From the NCBI GenBank assembly GCA_026261815.1, contig JAMPIT010000484.1, positions 16,652,501 through 16,716,500 on the forward strand: 64,000 nucleotides of DNA, given 5' to 3'. The notes under the pieces are model-generated. The model worked only from the letters and a program-made list of their open reading frames with translations. It was not told the DNA's origin and did not search any database. Shown piece after piece: positions 23,190-36,233 of the stretch; positions within the stretch are counted from its first letter, which is position 1, and the number at the start of each line of letters is the position of its first letter. The position numbers were made by a program, and so were the translations under genes. The stretch comes from Monarcha castaneiventris obscurior. Its lineage: Eukaryota; Chordata; Aves; Passeriformes; Monarchidae.

Positions 23190-24993
23190 GTAAGCGTGAG
23201 TACATTTGTTAATCTAATGGGAGATTAAATCTATTTTGCTGTTGCAACCCAGTACACTTTTCATTTTCCTTCTCTAACTTTTTTCCTGTGGGAGGATTGG
23301 ATTTCTTTTAAAATTGAGTGATACTCATTAATCACTCAAAAGATCAGAAACCTTCCTGACATGTAACATGTAATTTTTTCAATATTTATAAATCTCATCC
23401 AATTTGATCCTCTCCACCCTACTCCCCAAGAAGAGCATAGGTGGGTGACATTGCATTGCTTTAATGCAGCATTTTTTAAGAACACTTTTAATAAGTTGAA
23501 TTATTAATCTAAGACAACTTTGAAAAATGTCTGTTGAAAAAGGATTTTGTCAAATTTTTTTGGGGGGAGTTATATTTTTACAGTTTAACCATTGTATTTG
23601 GTAATTTTCCATTTTTTTCCATCATTTTTGCTCTTGGAGAACTTTTTTGACTGTTCTGGTATGATTGTTTTTGTGAGTGCATCTAAGTTTTTGTAAATGT
23701 TGGTATCCACATATGCCAATAGGTGCTTTTACGTGAGCTTCCCTTCATTTTCTGTTGGTTTAGATATTACTTGTATTTAAAGAGAGAAGAGTACCAGATC
23801 CCTCATGTTTACCTGAACTATGGAATATAATATTACCTGTATTACATTGTCATGACTATAGTACTCTTTTAATGAAATGTCTGCAGTCATTGTGTGTGTT
23901 GGTTCTGTTTGTGTATATGTTCAGTTTTGAGAGGAGAGCCCTTCAAACCTTCCCTGGTTTCTTAGAAATAAGAAACAGAAATAAGCAGCATCAACTGGAA
24001 GTGAACCAAACAAGAAACTCAAGTAGCATTTTTCCTTCTCTGGATTTTCATGTGGTTGAAAGCAAGCACCTTTATTCTTTTCCCAATGATGCCAATTCCT
24101 CTTAGATTCAGCTTTTTTCCTTCTATGATTTTAGTCTTGCAACAAGAAGGAATTTTCCTTAGCATCTGGGACCCTCTTTACTATTCCTTTCAGCACCACT
24201 CCCCCACCCCTAAAATTTTGCTTCCTAAGTTGTATGGTTTTAAAGCTCTAAAAATTGAAAGACCACACTTGACTGTTGACATTTTTGTCAGCAGGTTTTT
24301 AATCCAAAGATTTCCAGTGCTGCTCGTGTTATTTCCCACTGAAGTGCAGGTTGCTGTTCTTACACACTGACAGACCTTGCTGTGAGGATTCAGGGCTGTG
24401 TGCTTTACAGAGAATGTGGGACACTGGCAAAAGATTGGATTAAATTACCTCTTTTGCCCATGTCTCAACACAAAAGAGTGCACAAGGTCAGAGTCCAGCC
24501 CCCATGGGAGCAGCAAAAGGCAAATATCCCAAGTGGGTTTGAACAACTTTTCCTTGGAAAGAGGGAGGAAAACTGATAGCTCCAGGGTATGCAAGTGATA
24601 GAATACTTCTGTCCCTGGGGGCTCAATGCAAATTTGATGGTGGGCTTTTAGTTTTTGTTTTATTTGTCGTTTTAAACCTCTGTCTGTGTCACCCCTAATG
24701 CAGCATCCCCACACAGGCCTGCTCTGGGGGCTGCTGGTGCTGTGCTGCAGATGAGCCACTTTTCTGATCTTCCCAGGTGGAGGTTTGGTCCAGTGCAGTG
24801 TCCTGGTCTAAGACAGAATAAAACAGTCAATTGTTACTACTGTGAATGTTGAGTTTGGACTGGCAGCTTCGACACAGTGGTTGTTTGGGGGTTTTTTAAT
24901 AGATATATTGGCAGTTATTTATTGTGGCTTAGGTTACCAATGCTAAAAACTGCAAATGTATTTTTCTAACGTGCAGAATTTTTTCTCTTGCAG
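23190..24993 (+). other. DOCK3: DOCK3 intron, 1.8 kb
   Basis: The intron is bounded by GTAAGCG and CTTGCAG. It is AT-rich, and I recognise no repeat, RNA gene or coding sequence in it. The open frames around 24050-24760 have no family resemblance. Confidence 0.9.
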
Positions 24994-25049
24994 GGGATTT
25001 TTCCTGCAAATTATATTCACTTGAAAAAGGCAATTGTCAGTAACAGAGG
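24994..25049 (+). CDS. DOCK3: DOCK3 coding exon, end of SH3 domain
   Basis: The 56-nt exon lies between CTTGCAG and GTGAGTA. It starts on a codon boundary, has 18 codons and ends with two bases of a Gly codon. It encodes GIFPANYIHLKKAIVSNR. The GxFPxNY element is the typical last strand of SH3 domains and holds the proline and tyrosine of the ligand-binding surface. The following Lys-Lys-Ala leads out of the domain. The residues agree with DOCK3 (Ala-Asn-Tyr-Ile) and not with DOCK4, which has a 'Ser-Ser-Tyr-Val' type sequence here as I recall. Acceptor and donor both look strong. Confidence 0.97.
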
Positions 25050-27308
25050 GTGAGTATTTTTCCTTCTTTCTAAGAAGCTACAGTGCTTCTTGTTTAGAAG
25101 GGAAACAAATAATTATTGAAACTTAGAGACGTTTTAGTTCATCGTATCTTTTTTTGTGTATGAGGGTTTGAAAATTGAATGTAATTCTACAGAGTTTGAG
25201 GTGGGGTTTGTTTCTTTTTAATATATCAAGAATCAGGTCTTATGGTTACTCTTGTTTGCTTTGGCTCATAAAATTGTAACTTCAGATGTATAATCTGAAA
25301 CACATGCATTTTAAGAACTCTACTTACATTCTTCTGTTTCTGCTTGTTCTCTTACTGGCAAAATCCTCTGTTTTCGTGTTTGTTATAGAAGCACCAGTCA
25401 GTAGACAGCCCATCTCATTTATCTACAGATTTTCAGAGTCATAGCTGGCAGGTAGCTGTGTCACCCTGGGCCTTTTCAAAAGCATCCAACCCTCCCCACC
25501 TCACCCAAAGAGTGACTGAAGTGCACTGCTGAAAACTTCTGCCCTCCTCTGTGTTTGTAGCTCATCTGTTGCTGGCAGTGGGTTTATTTCAGTTCATGTG
25601 AATAACAGCACTGGTGGCAATGTCATGGCAGAGAAGTTACTGAGTGGGGGCTCTGGAACCTGCAAAGTTTCCTGTGAGATTGACTGAGACTCCCGAAATC
25701 AATATCTCGTGTTTTCACTGCTGCTTTTACTTGCATATACGAGATAAAGGCTGCTGTGAGGAGATTTATAAGTGCAGTGTTTCAGACAGTGACCTGAGGC
25801 AACAACTTAAATGTGGAAGATAAAACTTATTAAATGGCACTTAATGAAGTACCTGCAGAAAAACAGGTGACTTCTGATAGTCTTGAATTTTATATTTGTT
25901 CCCAAAGGGCCTCAGTAAAGGTTGTAAGGGCAGCAGTAATACTAATGATTCATAATTTTGGGGTGTAATAAAATGATATATATTGCACAGGATAACCACT
26001 CCTAATGTGTACTCTCCTTAGGGGAAGGAGCAGTTCCCTGTGATGTGTAGTTAATTAGTACTTGATGTTAGTTTAGAGTTTGTGAAGGGCAACCAGTTCA
26101 GGTACTTATTAGGAAAGCTGTTTAAAAGTATCAGAGCCTCATATACCAGTTGACACAACAGAATGTAATGCAGTTCTGAACCAGAGGGTCATGGTTATTT
26201 CAGGTTCTGCTTAAAAATTCTTTATTTCAGAATGTATTCCAAGTGCCATTATAATCACTTGTGAAATCAGAGCGTGTGTTTAACCTGGCAGGCAGCTGAA
26301 CACCACACTGCTCCCTGCCCCCTGCCCTCCCCAAAAATCCCTAGAGACTTCCAGGGACTGTCCCCAGGGCTGGAGCACCCCGTGTGTGAGGACAGGCTGG
26401 GAGAGGTGGGGTTGCTCGGCCTGGAGAGGAGAGAAGGCTCTGGACAGACCTGGTTTGGCCCTTCAGTATCTAAAGGGGGCTTGTAAGATGATGGGGACAG
26501 ACCTTTTGGCAGGGTCTATTGGAATCAGACAAGGCGTGATGGGTTTAGATTTAAGGAAGACATATTTTATGCTGTGGGGAGTGAAACCTTGACACAGTTT
26601 GCCCAGAGAAGCTGTGGCTGCTCCCTCCCTGGGCATGTCCAAGGCCAGGTTGGATGGGGTTTGGAGCAACCTGGTGCAGTGGAAGGTGTCCCTGCACGTG
26701 GCAGGGGGTGGAATCAGATGAGCTTTGAAGTTTCCTCCAATCCAAACCACTCTTGTGATTCTCCTTTAATGGTTTTGGAAAATCTTTACCACCAAGGAAC
26801 AAGTTTTATTCTTTGAATTAGAGGATAGATCCCTCAGATTTCATCTGCTATGTTGAAAAAGCCTTTTGGATAGGACAGGTTAGTAGGTAGCAGATATTTT
26901 GGGTAGTTTTGATATTGGCTAACATCATTGGAGGGTAAAAAAGGGTTGGACTGGCTTAGGGAAGGGACCCAAAATGTGAAGGACCCTACTTTACAGGCAA
27001 GTTTGTTTAACATGCTGTAGTAATGAAAACTTTTCATTGACCATGATTAGAATGAAATTATATATTTGGAACAGGTAGCAAGGAAATGCTTCACATCAGC
27101 TTAATCTTGTGGAATGTAATGGAGGAACCATTGCTATGACTCTGGAGTTGCTTCAGTCTTACAACAGAAGAAATGATCCTCTAATGAGATTCTCCCTATG
27201 TTGAACAAAATCAAGTTCTAGAATTTTACAAATTACTGTGCTGTCACATTTCTTTTTCTGCCTGTTCCAGGGCACATTTCCTAATTTTTCCCCCCTCTTT
27301 TTCTATAG
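25050..27308 (+). other. DOCK3: DOCK3 intron, 2.3 kb
   Basis: The intron is bounded by GTGAGTA and a pyrimidine-rich TCTATAG. It contains a long CR1 3' fragment at about 26350-26763. The rest is AT-rich and unassigned. Confidence 0.9.
26350..26763 (+). mobile_element. CR1 LINE 3' fragment, + strand
   Basis: About 410 bp follow the CR1 3' consensus in order: a 'GGACAGGCTGGGAGAGGTGG' stretch, 'GGCCTGGAGAGGAGA', 'AGACCT', 'TTTCAGTATCTAAAGGGGGC', 'TTTGCCCAGAGAAGCTGTGG', 'CATGTCCAAGGCCAGGTTGGATGGG' broken here into its parts, then 'GGAGCAACCTGGTGCAGTGG' and a terminal 'TTGTGATTCT'. The element is 5'-truncated as usual for CR1. It lies in the same orientation as DOCK3. No open reverse transcriptase frame remains in this 3' piece. 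Confidence 0.93.
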
Positions 27309-27405
27309 GCAATATGAAACAGTTGTTCCTCTTGAAGATTCTGTGGTGACTGAAGTCACAGCGACGCTGCAGGAATGGGCCGTGCTCTGGAAACAGCTGT
27401 ATGTG
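27309..27405 (+). CDS. DOCK3: DOCK3 coding exon after the SH3 domain
   Basis: The 97-nt exon lies between TTTTTCTATAG and GTAAGTG. One base completes the split Gly codon and 32 codons follow, ending exactly on a codon boundary. The peptide begins QYETVVPLEDSVVTEVTA and continues to WKQLYV. It forms the linker and first helix behind the SH3 domain, in the region that in DOCK1-family proteins packs with ELMO. Differences from human DOCK3 recalled from memory are few (Val for Ile after Ser, and Val for Ser before Leu-Trp). Reading through the donor would give an unrelated tail, so the splice is preferred. Confidence 0.97.
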
Positions 27406-28948
27406 GTAAGTGCTCCTCTCCTTCACATCTCAGATACCCTGGGAGAAATGTTGCCTGCCTTTGTCCATTCAAAACCCATCAGAATCAATATCAGAATTGT
27501 TGGATTGCTTGTATTTAATGGGAGTTCCCTAACTGCTGAAGCACGGATCATGTGAGAGTCACATGGGCTACATTGGAAAATTCAGCAGTTCTCATTCTAC
27601 CTTCAGATCTGAAAGCTTCACAGTTACAAAAAAAGGCAACAATTTTAAAGTGCTATTAAATATGTAAGAAATAATATAAGACTTCTGTAAGTCCCATCAA
27701 AGACTTCAAAGAATTATTCAGTACAGTTTGTAAGTATTTATTTTAGTGTCTAGAGTCTGAAAGGAGAAGAACTCAAGCTATGGGAAGTTTTGTACAGTTG
27801 TTCATTCATAAATTAGAAATAAACACTAGGATAAGTGTATTGAGTTTTATACACATCTTTTTAATATGATTTTCTGTTGCTGCCACATAATGTCTCCTGC
27901 TTTCATCCCTCTTCTTTTCTTACATTTTAATAGCCAAAGGCCATGACACAGCAGATAAAAAACATGAACATTTGAAGGTATTTTTTCCTGGGTTTTATTT
28001 TCTCTTTTTTAGCTTGGTAATTGCAAGCCTTAACTGTAGGATTAGGATCAAGACCAGTAGATGGTCTAAGCCTGCATTTCCTTTCTCTCCTTCATTTAGA
28101 GAAATTCCTCTACATGGAGCTGCAGCAGCTTTGTTTCCTCATTTAAACCTGCAGTGACAAAAGCAACATATCTAGGAAACAAACCCAGGAAAGATGCAGT
28201 GGAGTGAGTCTATTGCATCTCCAGCATAACCAGCTGTGTTCTGTACTTCCTTCAGAAAGCAAGCAACTCTTATGAAATTAGTTCTTCTTCTGTTGGTCCC
28301 AGTTTTTCTATGGGGTCCTATGTCCCTGGAGGCCTTTTCTTGGAAAGGAGCATCTGATCTAATGGAGGAGGGACAGGGAACATGGTATATACCATATTTA
28401 TACCACTCTTTCCTCCTAATACTCCTCCTTTTTCCATTGCACATACTGACCTCTCTGGTGTATGGAAATAAAGTCATCTTTTCTGTTCTCTTCCTGTAAG
28501 ATTTTTTTCTTCCCCCTCTCCCCAGTGTCAGCTGAAGATGACAACAGTAATATTGGCCATGGTATTAAATTGGAAAAAGGGGAATCATTTTACCTACAAA
28601 TGAGTTAAACTTCCTTTCTGCTAAAGCATTTCTTTTTTATTGTTAACACCAGTTCCTTGAGGGGAAGGAGAGAGAAAGCTCTAGCTATAAACTTTCATTT
28701 AGTGATTTTTCTTTCTGGGACTGCTTTCTATTGTAGCTCATTATATTTCTTATAACACTGCACAAAACATTCTTGTATTCTTAAATAACAGGGGAAAGAA
28801 TTTACTGTTCTCATAGAACTTTGGAAGGAGGCATCTGCTCCATGACGAAGAAATTGGCAGAGCTTCTGAGTAGAAAATACATTGTTTTGTGTTGTGAGTT
28901 TTTTTTTCCCCAAAAATTAAAAAAAAAAATAAAATTCTAATATAGAAA

Positions 28949-29140
28949 CAATCACAGAATTGTTTAGATTTGAAGGGATTTCTTGAGATCATCAACTGCC
29001 TTCTCAAGCAGGGTCAGCAAGACCAGTCTGACAGGACTGCAGCAGCCAGGTTTTGAGTTCCTTCTGAATGGAGACTCCCCAGCTTTCCTGGGCCAAGCTG
29101 CCAATGTTTGAGCACCTTCAGTGATTTCTTATCTCCAGGC
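28949..29140 (-). mobile_element. CR1 LINE 3' fragment, minus strand
   Basis: The + strand reads 'AATCACAGAATTGTTTAGA..TTGAAGGGATTTC', the reverse complement of the CR1 3' end. 'GAGATCATCAACTGC', 'GGAGACTCCCCAGCTT' and 'GAGCACCTTCAGTGATTTCTT' follow in the expected antisense order. It is diverged and lies opposite to DOCK3. The right-hand limit is approximate. Confidence 0.85.
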
Positions 29141-29729
29141 CATTGATACAGTACCCCAGCCTTTCTGCCAGGTGAACTATTTGCACCACTGTTAAATGGG
29201 TAACAGATATTTGTCCCCTCTGTGGGCTGTACATTGGAAGCCTGAGGAAAGGTACTGAGGTGCCTGTGGCAGAGCTGGGAGGAGGATTTTATCCCTGGTG
29301 TTCAGGCTGGAAGTTATGTAAGGATGTATCTTCAAAATATATTGAAAGACTAAATGGAAATCCTTGCTTGTTGTTGGATCAGCACCAGCAGAAATTTTTA
29401 TTATTCCCGAACTGTAATAAGAATCATCTAAGAAATGTAATTAATGTTATTTATCATGCTGCTGTGCCTAGTCAACTTTGCAGAAAAGTTTCTTGCTGTA
29501 GGGGAAATTCAGGTGCTGGTTGTTGCACAGACACTGAGTAGGTCAGTGTCTGCAAAGGGCCCCTCACTGGTCAGTTGGCCTGCCCTGGGACCATTGCCAA
29601 ACTACGTGGGTAGCCTCTCTGAACATCTCTAAATAGGCTCAAATGTTCATCTCATGCTTTTTGGTGAACTCCCTACCTGGATTATGGTTTGAAAGACCAA
29701 GTTGGTTTCAATTAAAAATTGCCAGCAAT

Positions 29730-29753
29730 TACCTCAGTAGTGTTGCTGAGGTA
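29730..29753. other. Short hairpin
   Basis: TACCTCAG at 29730-29737 pairs with CTGAGGTA at 29746-29753 across an 8-nt loop. Four further pairs form outside if one base is bulged. No RNA family is recognised. Confidence 0.4.
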
Positions 29754-30617
29754 CATTGTAAGGTTTGTGTTTGTCTCTCAGTTAAACAATAGGAGCTGGG
29801 ATGTAATACCCAGGAAGCCTGCAGTGATTAAAACACTGCCTGGAGAGGGATGTTATGTTGTTTCAAGATAAGAAAGCTCTGCTGACAGAAAATTGGAGGG
29901 GGGAGAACAGTGAGAAATGGAAGGGTGAAGTAAAGCACGGCTTTGAGACAGTTGTAGAAAATTAGTTGGTGTAAAATATTGGGAATCATCCTCATTTCCT
30001 TCTGACCACAGAGAGTCCGTGCTAGTGCTGGGAATAAACTGTGCGTGGGGAAGCTTGAACGGCTTTGAGTTACAGGAGTTGTGCAGCAATTTTAGTTTAG
30101 ATGTCTGAGAAATATATATCAGAAAGATTAGCCTGAGATCATTGCATTACAGAGGGCTGTGATATTCTTGTAATTTTTGCTGTCAAGGTGAAAGCCGAGT
30201 GTTAGTCTGAGGAGAAAAAGGCATTTGTCCATAATGAGTTCACAGAGAAAGGGCTGTGCCTGAAATGAATTTGAAATAGAAAGATGTATGATGTGTTCTT
30301 TGCTTTACTGTGATAACAAATTATGCTCTGAGTAGTTGGATTCTGATCATATAACTCTTTAAATGCTGACCAAACAGCAAGGTTTTTGAAAATGCCAGGG
30401 GTTTTTCTCCACTTGGAAAGTGATACAAATAATACTGGGATGGAAGCTCTCAGAATCAGTTACTTATATTGGGTGGGTTTTTTAGCAATAATGGTAACCT
30501 TGTTAATAATTCTATGCCTATTTAAAAGTAAGCTTTTTTTTTTTTAAATAACTGAGTAATCAGGAAGAGAATTTAAGTATTTATTATATAATAAAGGAGT
30601 AAAGATGATATGACTTT

Positions 30618-30936
30618 TACGGTTCTGGGGACAGACTTTTTAGCAGGGCCCATGGTGATAGGACCAGGGGTAATGGTTTTAAATGAAAAGAGAGGAGATT
30701 CACACTAGATACAAGACAGAAAAATTATACTGTAATTATACTGTGAGGGTGGTGAGGCCCTGGCACAGGTTTCCCAGAGAAGCTGTGGCATCCCTATCCC
30801 TGGGAGTGTCCAAGGCCAGGTTTGATAGGGCTTGGAGCAACCAGGAATGGGGAAAGACGCCCCTGCCCACGGCAGGGGGTGGCACTGGATGATCTTTAGG
30901 GTCCCTTCCAACCCAAACCATTCTGTGATTCTGTGA
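30618..30936 (+). mobile_element. CR1 LINE 3' fragment, + strand
   Basis: The sequence contains 'GGACAGACTTTTTAGCAGGG', 'GGACCAGGGGTAATGGTTTT', 'GAGGGTGGTGAGGCCCTGGC', 'TTTCCCAGAGAAGCTGTGG', 'GTCCAAGGCCAGGTTTGATA', 'GGATGATCTTTAGGGTCCC' and a terminal 'CATTCTGTGATTCTGTGA'. These are in the order of the CR1 3' consensus. It is the best preserved CR1 tail in the window and probably the youngest. It is 5'-truncated and non-coding. Confidence 0.94.
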
Positions 30937-33329
30937 AAAGAGCACACATTCCCCTATTTGAATATGTAATCTGTGTGCAGACAATCCAGTGTCATGACAC
31001 TGGAAAATGGAAAGCAGTTCTTTGCCTTCTGATCTGTCTGTATCCAGGCTGTATCCTGTATCCAGGCTTGTAAGATGAGCACTGAAACAATGAGATTTTG
31101 TAGCTACTTTCTGGCAAAAAAAGCCACTGTTCTATTTGACCTACTTGGTTTGGGTTTTCCTACTTTCACTGCCACTGTAAAAATCATTAGGAGGGAGTTC
31201 ACAGTGTGAGTGTGGATCTTAATGCTTAAAATCTGTACTAGGTAGCCACTGGAGTTGCTGATAATGTGGGTAGGGTTACTGATAACCACAGCTGGCCAGA
31301 TGTGGGTGTGTTTGTGAGTGTGTGTGCACACATCTGTGTGTTTGAGTGCTGTCAGTCGGTGCACAGACCCAGTATCTTGTGGTGTTGTTTTGCCTGCCTC
31401 TAATACTCTGCTATTCTTTAGATTCATTTGGACACAACTGTGTCCTTTAGGGGAAGGCTAAGAACTTTAGAAGAGGGTTTTACTTATTGCAAAGGCAATA
31501 AGCAAAAGATGCCAGTGATTCCCTTCCTCAGTCCTGTACTTAATTTGGAGTGGAGGAGAAAGGAAAAGTGAGATTATTAATGTACCGCTATAAGCAGCTG
31601 AGCCTATTCTTGTGCCTGCTCCAAAGGGACAAGGAAGAGAGAGCAAAGCAAGAACAAACCCTGGGGAGACTTGTTTAGACACAGAGGTGGATAAAGATGC
31701 AAAGTTGCATTTGTTATAGTGAGGGTGTGTGCTGCTCTTGGGTAGTTGCCCACACCAGTGTACTGACTTGTGTTGAGACAGCAAAATGATACCAGTAAGG
31801 TTGTTAACTTTCTCTCTTACCCCGTATGTGTTGATAAGATTTGTTATTTTTATACTACTTCTAAATAAAGGATCTGCAAGTTCTCTGTAAGCTTTTGTTA
31901 ATTAGGTCAAACAAGACTCCTGTGAGTTGTTAAGTCAGCTAAGGAGATCACTGAAACTCACTGTTGGTGCATAGTAGCTATTTTAACTGTAAAAAAATTC
32001 CTCAGAGTCTAAGATGTGATGTGAGGACTATTTCTGTTGAGAGAGCAGATGACTGTGGAGAGACCAAACATAATTGCCCAATTTAGAATTTGGTCAGATC
32101 AATAATGTTAATTTGCTACTTTTATGCAAAGGGGAGCGAGGGATGTGTGGGTGACTTGTCTAGTTTCAGGAGTAAGACCTAATGATGTTGGGAATTGATG
32201 GAATTTTTGCCAGCTCAGTGTGAAACCAGTTTCCCATTGGCTCCTTCTAAATTTCCTGAGGGATCCTGTTAAGGAACAGAGTGGGTAGAAGGACTTGGTG
32301 CAATTGCAGCTATGTGATTTGGGTGGTTTTGGGTGTCCTTAAAATTGAAGCACTAGTTAAAACTCATCTTCAAAAATGCCATTCACTGAACCACTAAGGT
32401 AGTTTACTCTTATGGGAAGTGTTCTATGAGGCATTTTTATTCAGTGAGATGTGCTTTGCTCCAAATATGATAAAACATGGAACTGCTGGTGGATTTTCTG
32501 AAATGTGTAGACAGAAAAAAATGTGGCATGACCTAAAATGGATGTGCTGCATCTGAGATCTGCATCAGAAGATCTCCCTTCAAGGAACAGAATTTCTTCA
32601 AGTTGAGGCTGAGCATATTAAATACGCTCTTAAATTCTGAGCAAGCAAACTCCTGGAAAGATGAGGTATTTGTATCAAGACAGATGTACAGAAACAGTAT
32701 TGCCTATATACATGGCCCTCTTTCCTCTTTCTCATTTTCATGTCTTTTTCAAGGTTACCTGCAAATAGAAAATCCCTTTAGGGTGACTGTTCAGGTTTGT
32801 GATAGAGACATTTTAAAAGAATCTGAACAGCTTGTCTGGCCTCAGTTGACACTAACAGAGAGACTCAGAGTTACCAGTTTAGAAGACAGGACTCAGTATA
32901 ATAATGTTCAGCAGTGTTATGGATATTTTTATGTCTGCCTGTGTTTGTAGCGAAGGGTGAATCTTCATGGAGTGACCAGGAATTCAGATAGGAGTTTGGG
33001 GCATCTGATAGTCTCATTAAATGCTGCACAGCATATCAAGGAAACTAAATATTTCCACTTCCAGGAGCATCAAGTTCTTCAATTCCTCAGAGGGAACAGT
33101 GCACTGAGAAATCATCTCATTGCTTAGCAACTGAATCTGGGTATTTTAGCAGATTTGTTATTTGATTACTAGAAAATACTTGAAGATTTTTCTTGATTGG
33201 GTTGTGATGGGCGTGTGCAGAATGATTTGGAGAATGCAGAATGATGAACACTTCAGTGTTGTGTGCTAAAGGTGGATATTTTTATAATTCAGTATGTTTA
33301 CTCATGGAGGGGGAAGCTGGAGATAAATA

Positions 33330-33732
33330 ATGGAATGTCTCAGGTTGGAGGTGACCTCGAAATATCATCTGTCCCAGCCTTTTGTCAGAAAGGGATCCTA
33401 TGTGAGATGAAGTGGTGCCCTGTCCTAATCCAGTGAATGGTTGTTCTAACTGTGAGGCATTTCTTTCTTAGGTTGGGATGAAAACTCTCCTGGTGCAACT
33501 TGTACCCACTGCCCCTTGTCTTTTCTGTGTCTCCTTGTGGACAGAGAGCCTCCATCCTCTTTGGGAGGATGTGCTGCTACTGCAGTACTGGGAGGAGATT
33601 TACGGGGAGAAAGGACCCAGCTGCTTTTGTCTTTCCTCACAGGGCAGGATCTCCAGCCCTTGGATCATCTTTGTTCCCCTCCTCTGGACCTGCTCCAGCC
33701 TGTCCCATCTTTCTTGAATTGTGGGGACTAGA
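33330..33732 (-). mobile_element. CR1 LINE 3' fragment, minus strand
   Basis: About 400 bp read as antisense CR1: 'CTCAGGTTGGAGGTGACCTC' near the 3' end, 'AACTCTCCTGGTGCAACTTG', 'CCACTGCCCCTTGTC', 'CACAGGGCAGGATCTCCAGC', 'TGGATCATCTTTGTTCCCCT', 'CTCTGGACCTGCTCCAGC' and 'TTTCTTGAATTGTGGGGAC'. Several open frames overlap it on both strands. They are shadows of the element and not genes. Confidence 0.9.
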
Positions 33733-36206
33733 ATAAAGACCTCAGTGTAGAAGTGTCACAGTGCGATTTATATCTGCTCATTACCTTAGACAATTAGAAG
33801 CTTTTGTAGTTAAAATCAGAGACTTTTATGCTGCTTAGGTGTGTTGGAAAGTTGAGTAGAAGCCCTTCTTGTGCTTTGTCAAATTGAGACTTGAATTTAC
33901 ATCAATTTATTAGCTATGGTTTCCTGGAGGTCTTTAGTGGATGTCATGACCTCTCTCTACATTTCTTCCTTGGAAGAGCAGGACTCATATAGAAATCACA
34001 CTTAATAATTATTAAGTTCCTGCTATGAAATGCAATCCATTTCAGTACTTCTCCCCTTAGCACCGACTTGCTGAAGTTCAGTTCAAGTGCTTCGTATTTT
34101 AAGGTTATAACAGGTTCCCATAATTATTATTTTTTCCTTCCTTAATTTTAAGAAATTTTATATAGTCAGTCTCTCATAGTGATTTGTGGAAGACTCTGAA
34201 CTTTAAGGAATTAAAAGTAGGTTTAAGTTTTTAGGAGAGTAAAATGAGATTAGTTTGTAAGCAAGTCTCATAGCATTAAAATCTGAAAAATTATTATAAT
34301 TGACTTGAAATTTACTTTGCTTTGAAGACCAGAGGATTTTATGGCAGTTTATTGGGTTTAAACATCATATAACAAGGAGCCATATATGCAGTATCTTTCA
34401 TTTACTGCCACATACAGATTTATGGTATCATTTAATATTATTAGAATCAACTAGACAGTTTTTATGTATTTTCAAACAAACAAAAGCTTGACTATAAAAC
34501 AGAAACTGCAAACTATCAATCAAACTGTGTGGGAGGAATATATGTTTTGAGTTACCATGGAGATAGATACTTTTTAATAGATTTTAAAAGTAAAGACAGA
34601 ATTAAATGTAAGTCACCTTCTGGTATCCTTTGCAAGTCCTACTGTGACAAATGACATGCTGGGTATTTTATAATCTCTTGCTTTGTAGGGAAATGTTATT
34701 TAGTCATTGATATGGGAGGTTATGATATGCTCTTTTATTTTGGTAAAAAACCAGTAGTTGTATTACTGATACTGACACTCACAGCAAATTGTGTGGGGAT
34801 TTGGAGGGGGTTTTTGAGATTAAATTTTTCAAGTATTAGCTGGTTTATAGTTGAAGAAGAGTTCTTGTCTCTTAGAGCAGTATCCAGTGTGCATTCTGCA
34901 AACAGTGTCATAGCACACATGTAAAGTACTTGTGTGATATTTAAACATGGGAATTTGATTTTATTGAGTGCTGGTTTAAGACCAGCTGGGAAAACCAACA
35001 AGGAAACAGAATTTACTCAGGGGAAACCAGTGGCTGACCTGCAGATGATTTCAAACAGTTTCTTTTGCACTGTAAATACACTGAATTACATCAAGTCAAG
35101 GGAAGAAGGTTTTAATCAGAAAATTGAACAGAAGTTTGAGAGTTTCTTCATTTCTGCTGGAGAGATTCACCTGAGCTAATCCAAGTATGGTGATGTTACA
35201 GAATTGCATTTGAAATAGAAGCAAGTGGTAGTGTGGTTTGAGTTTAGTACATCAAAGATGTATTTTGAGAAAACCCAGCAGTTTGGTTTGGTTTTTAAAG
35301 AGCAGAAAATGAAGAGGAGGGGAAAAGGGCAAGAGGGGACTGGCAGTCTGGCTTTTTGGAGTGAGCAGGGTGCTGTGCATGGATAGAGCTTACAAGGGAA
35401 AAGACTCATCATCCCTAGTGGGTATTTATTGGAAGGAAAAAGACAGTTTGGATATAATTTCATAGAAAACAGAAATTGTTTTTCAGTAGAAAAGCAAAGA
35501 ACATCTGTCCTTTTGGCAGCCTGGATGGCACCATGATCCATGTGGTATCAAGAAGTGTCCTTTGGTCTTATCCTGATTTATGTCACTTTCTATTGTTTCT
35601 ATCCTTAAGACAGAGAGAGAAAAAGGCCACTAGCAAATAACAATTACAATGATTAATAATTATTGTAATGTAAATATAGATATGTAACAAAACTATATTT
35701 GTTTTCTAAGAGGAGTGGCTAACAGAAAGTTTCACAGGTGGGAGGGGTAGAAAAATCAGTGTTCTGTGGATCAGTGTGGATCAGTGTAGCAAAAGAGGGC
35801 TAAATCCTTGTGACTGGAGTGACAGAGAACAAACACCATGGCTGCAGCAGTGGACAGCCAGCACCTGGGCTGCCAAATCTGATTACTCTGCATTGTTGCA
35901 TTTGGCTGGAGAGGGGGCAATGGTTGATAAACAAACAGGAATAAAAAAATGCATCTCAATTTAAAAACTCAGTAGTAAACCTGGCAAATGGATAGACACT
36001 TAATTTTACATGAGCTATTAAGGTGAAATGAAAATATTTAAGATTATTAAAGACCTATTTCTTATTTCAACTTCCAGCCACATGACTGGATGTAATGTAG
36101 GGATAATTAGTAAATTAAAACTGTTCTAGAGGTACAAGCAGGGTGGCAAAGGCAAACATCCAAGAACCAGGGACATGCCAGTGTTCCCAGTCCAGTCTAC
36201 TTTATC

Positions 36207-36233
36207 CCTAAGGGCTCTGCTCAGACCCTTAGG
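36207..36233. other. Short hairpin
   Basis: CCTAAGGG at 36207-36214 is the reverse complement of CCCTTAGG at 36226-36233, with an 11-nt loop. It is listed for completeness and no function is apparent. Confidence 0.35.
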
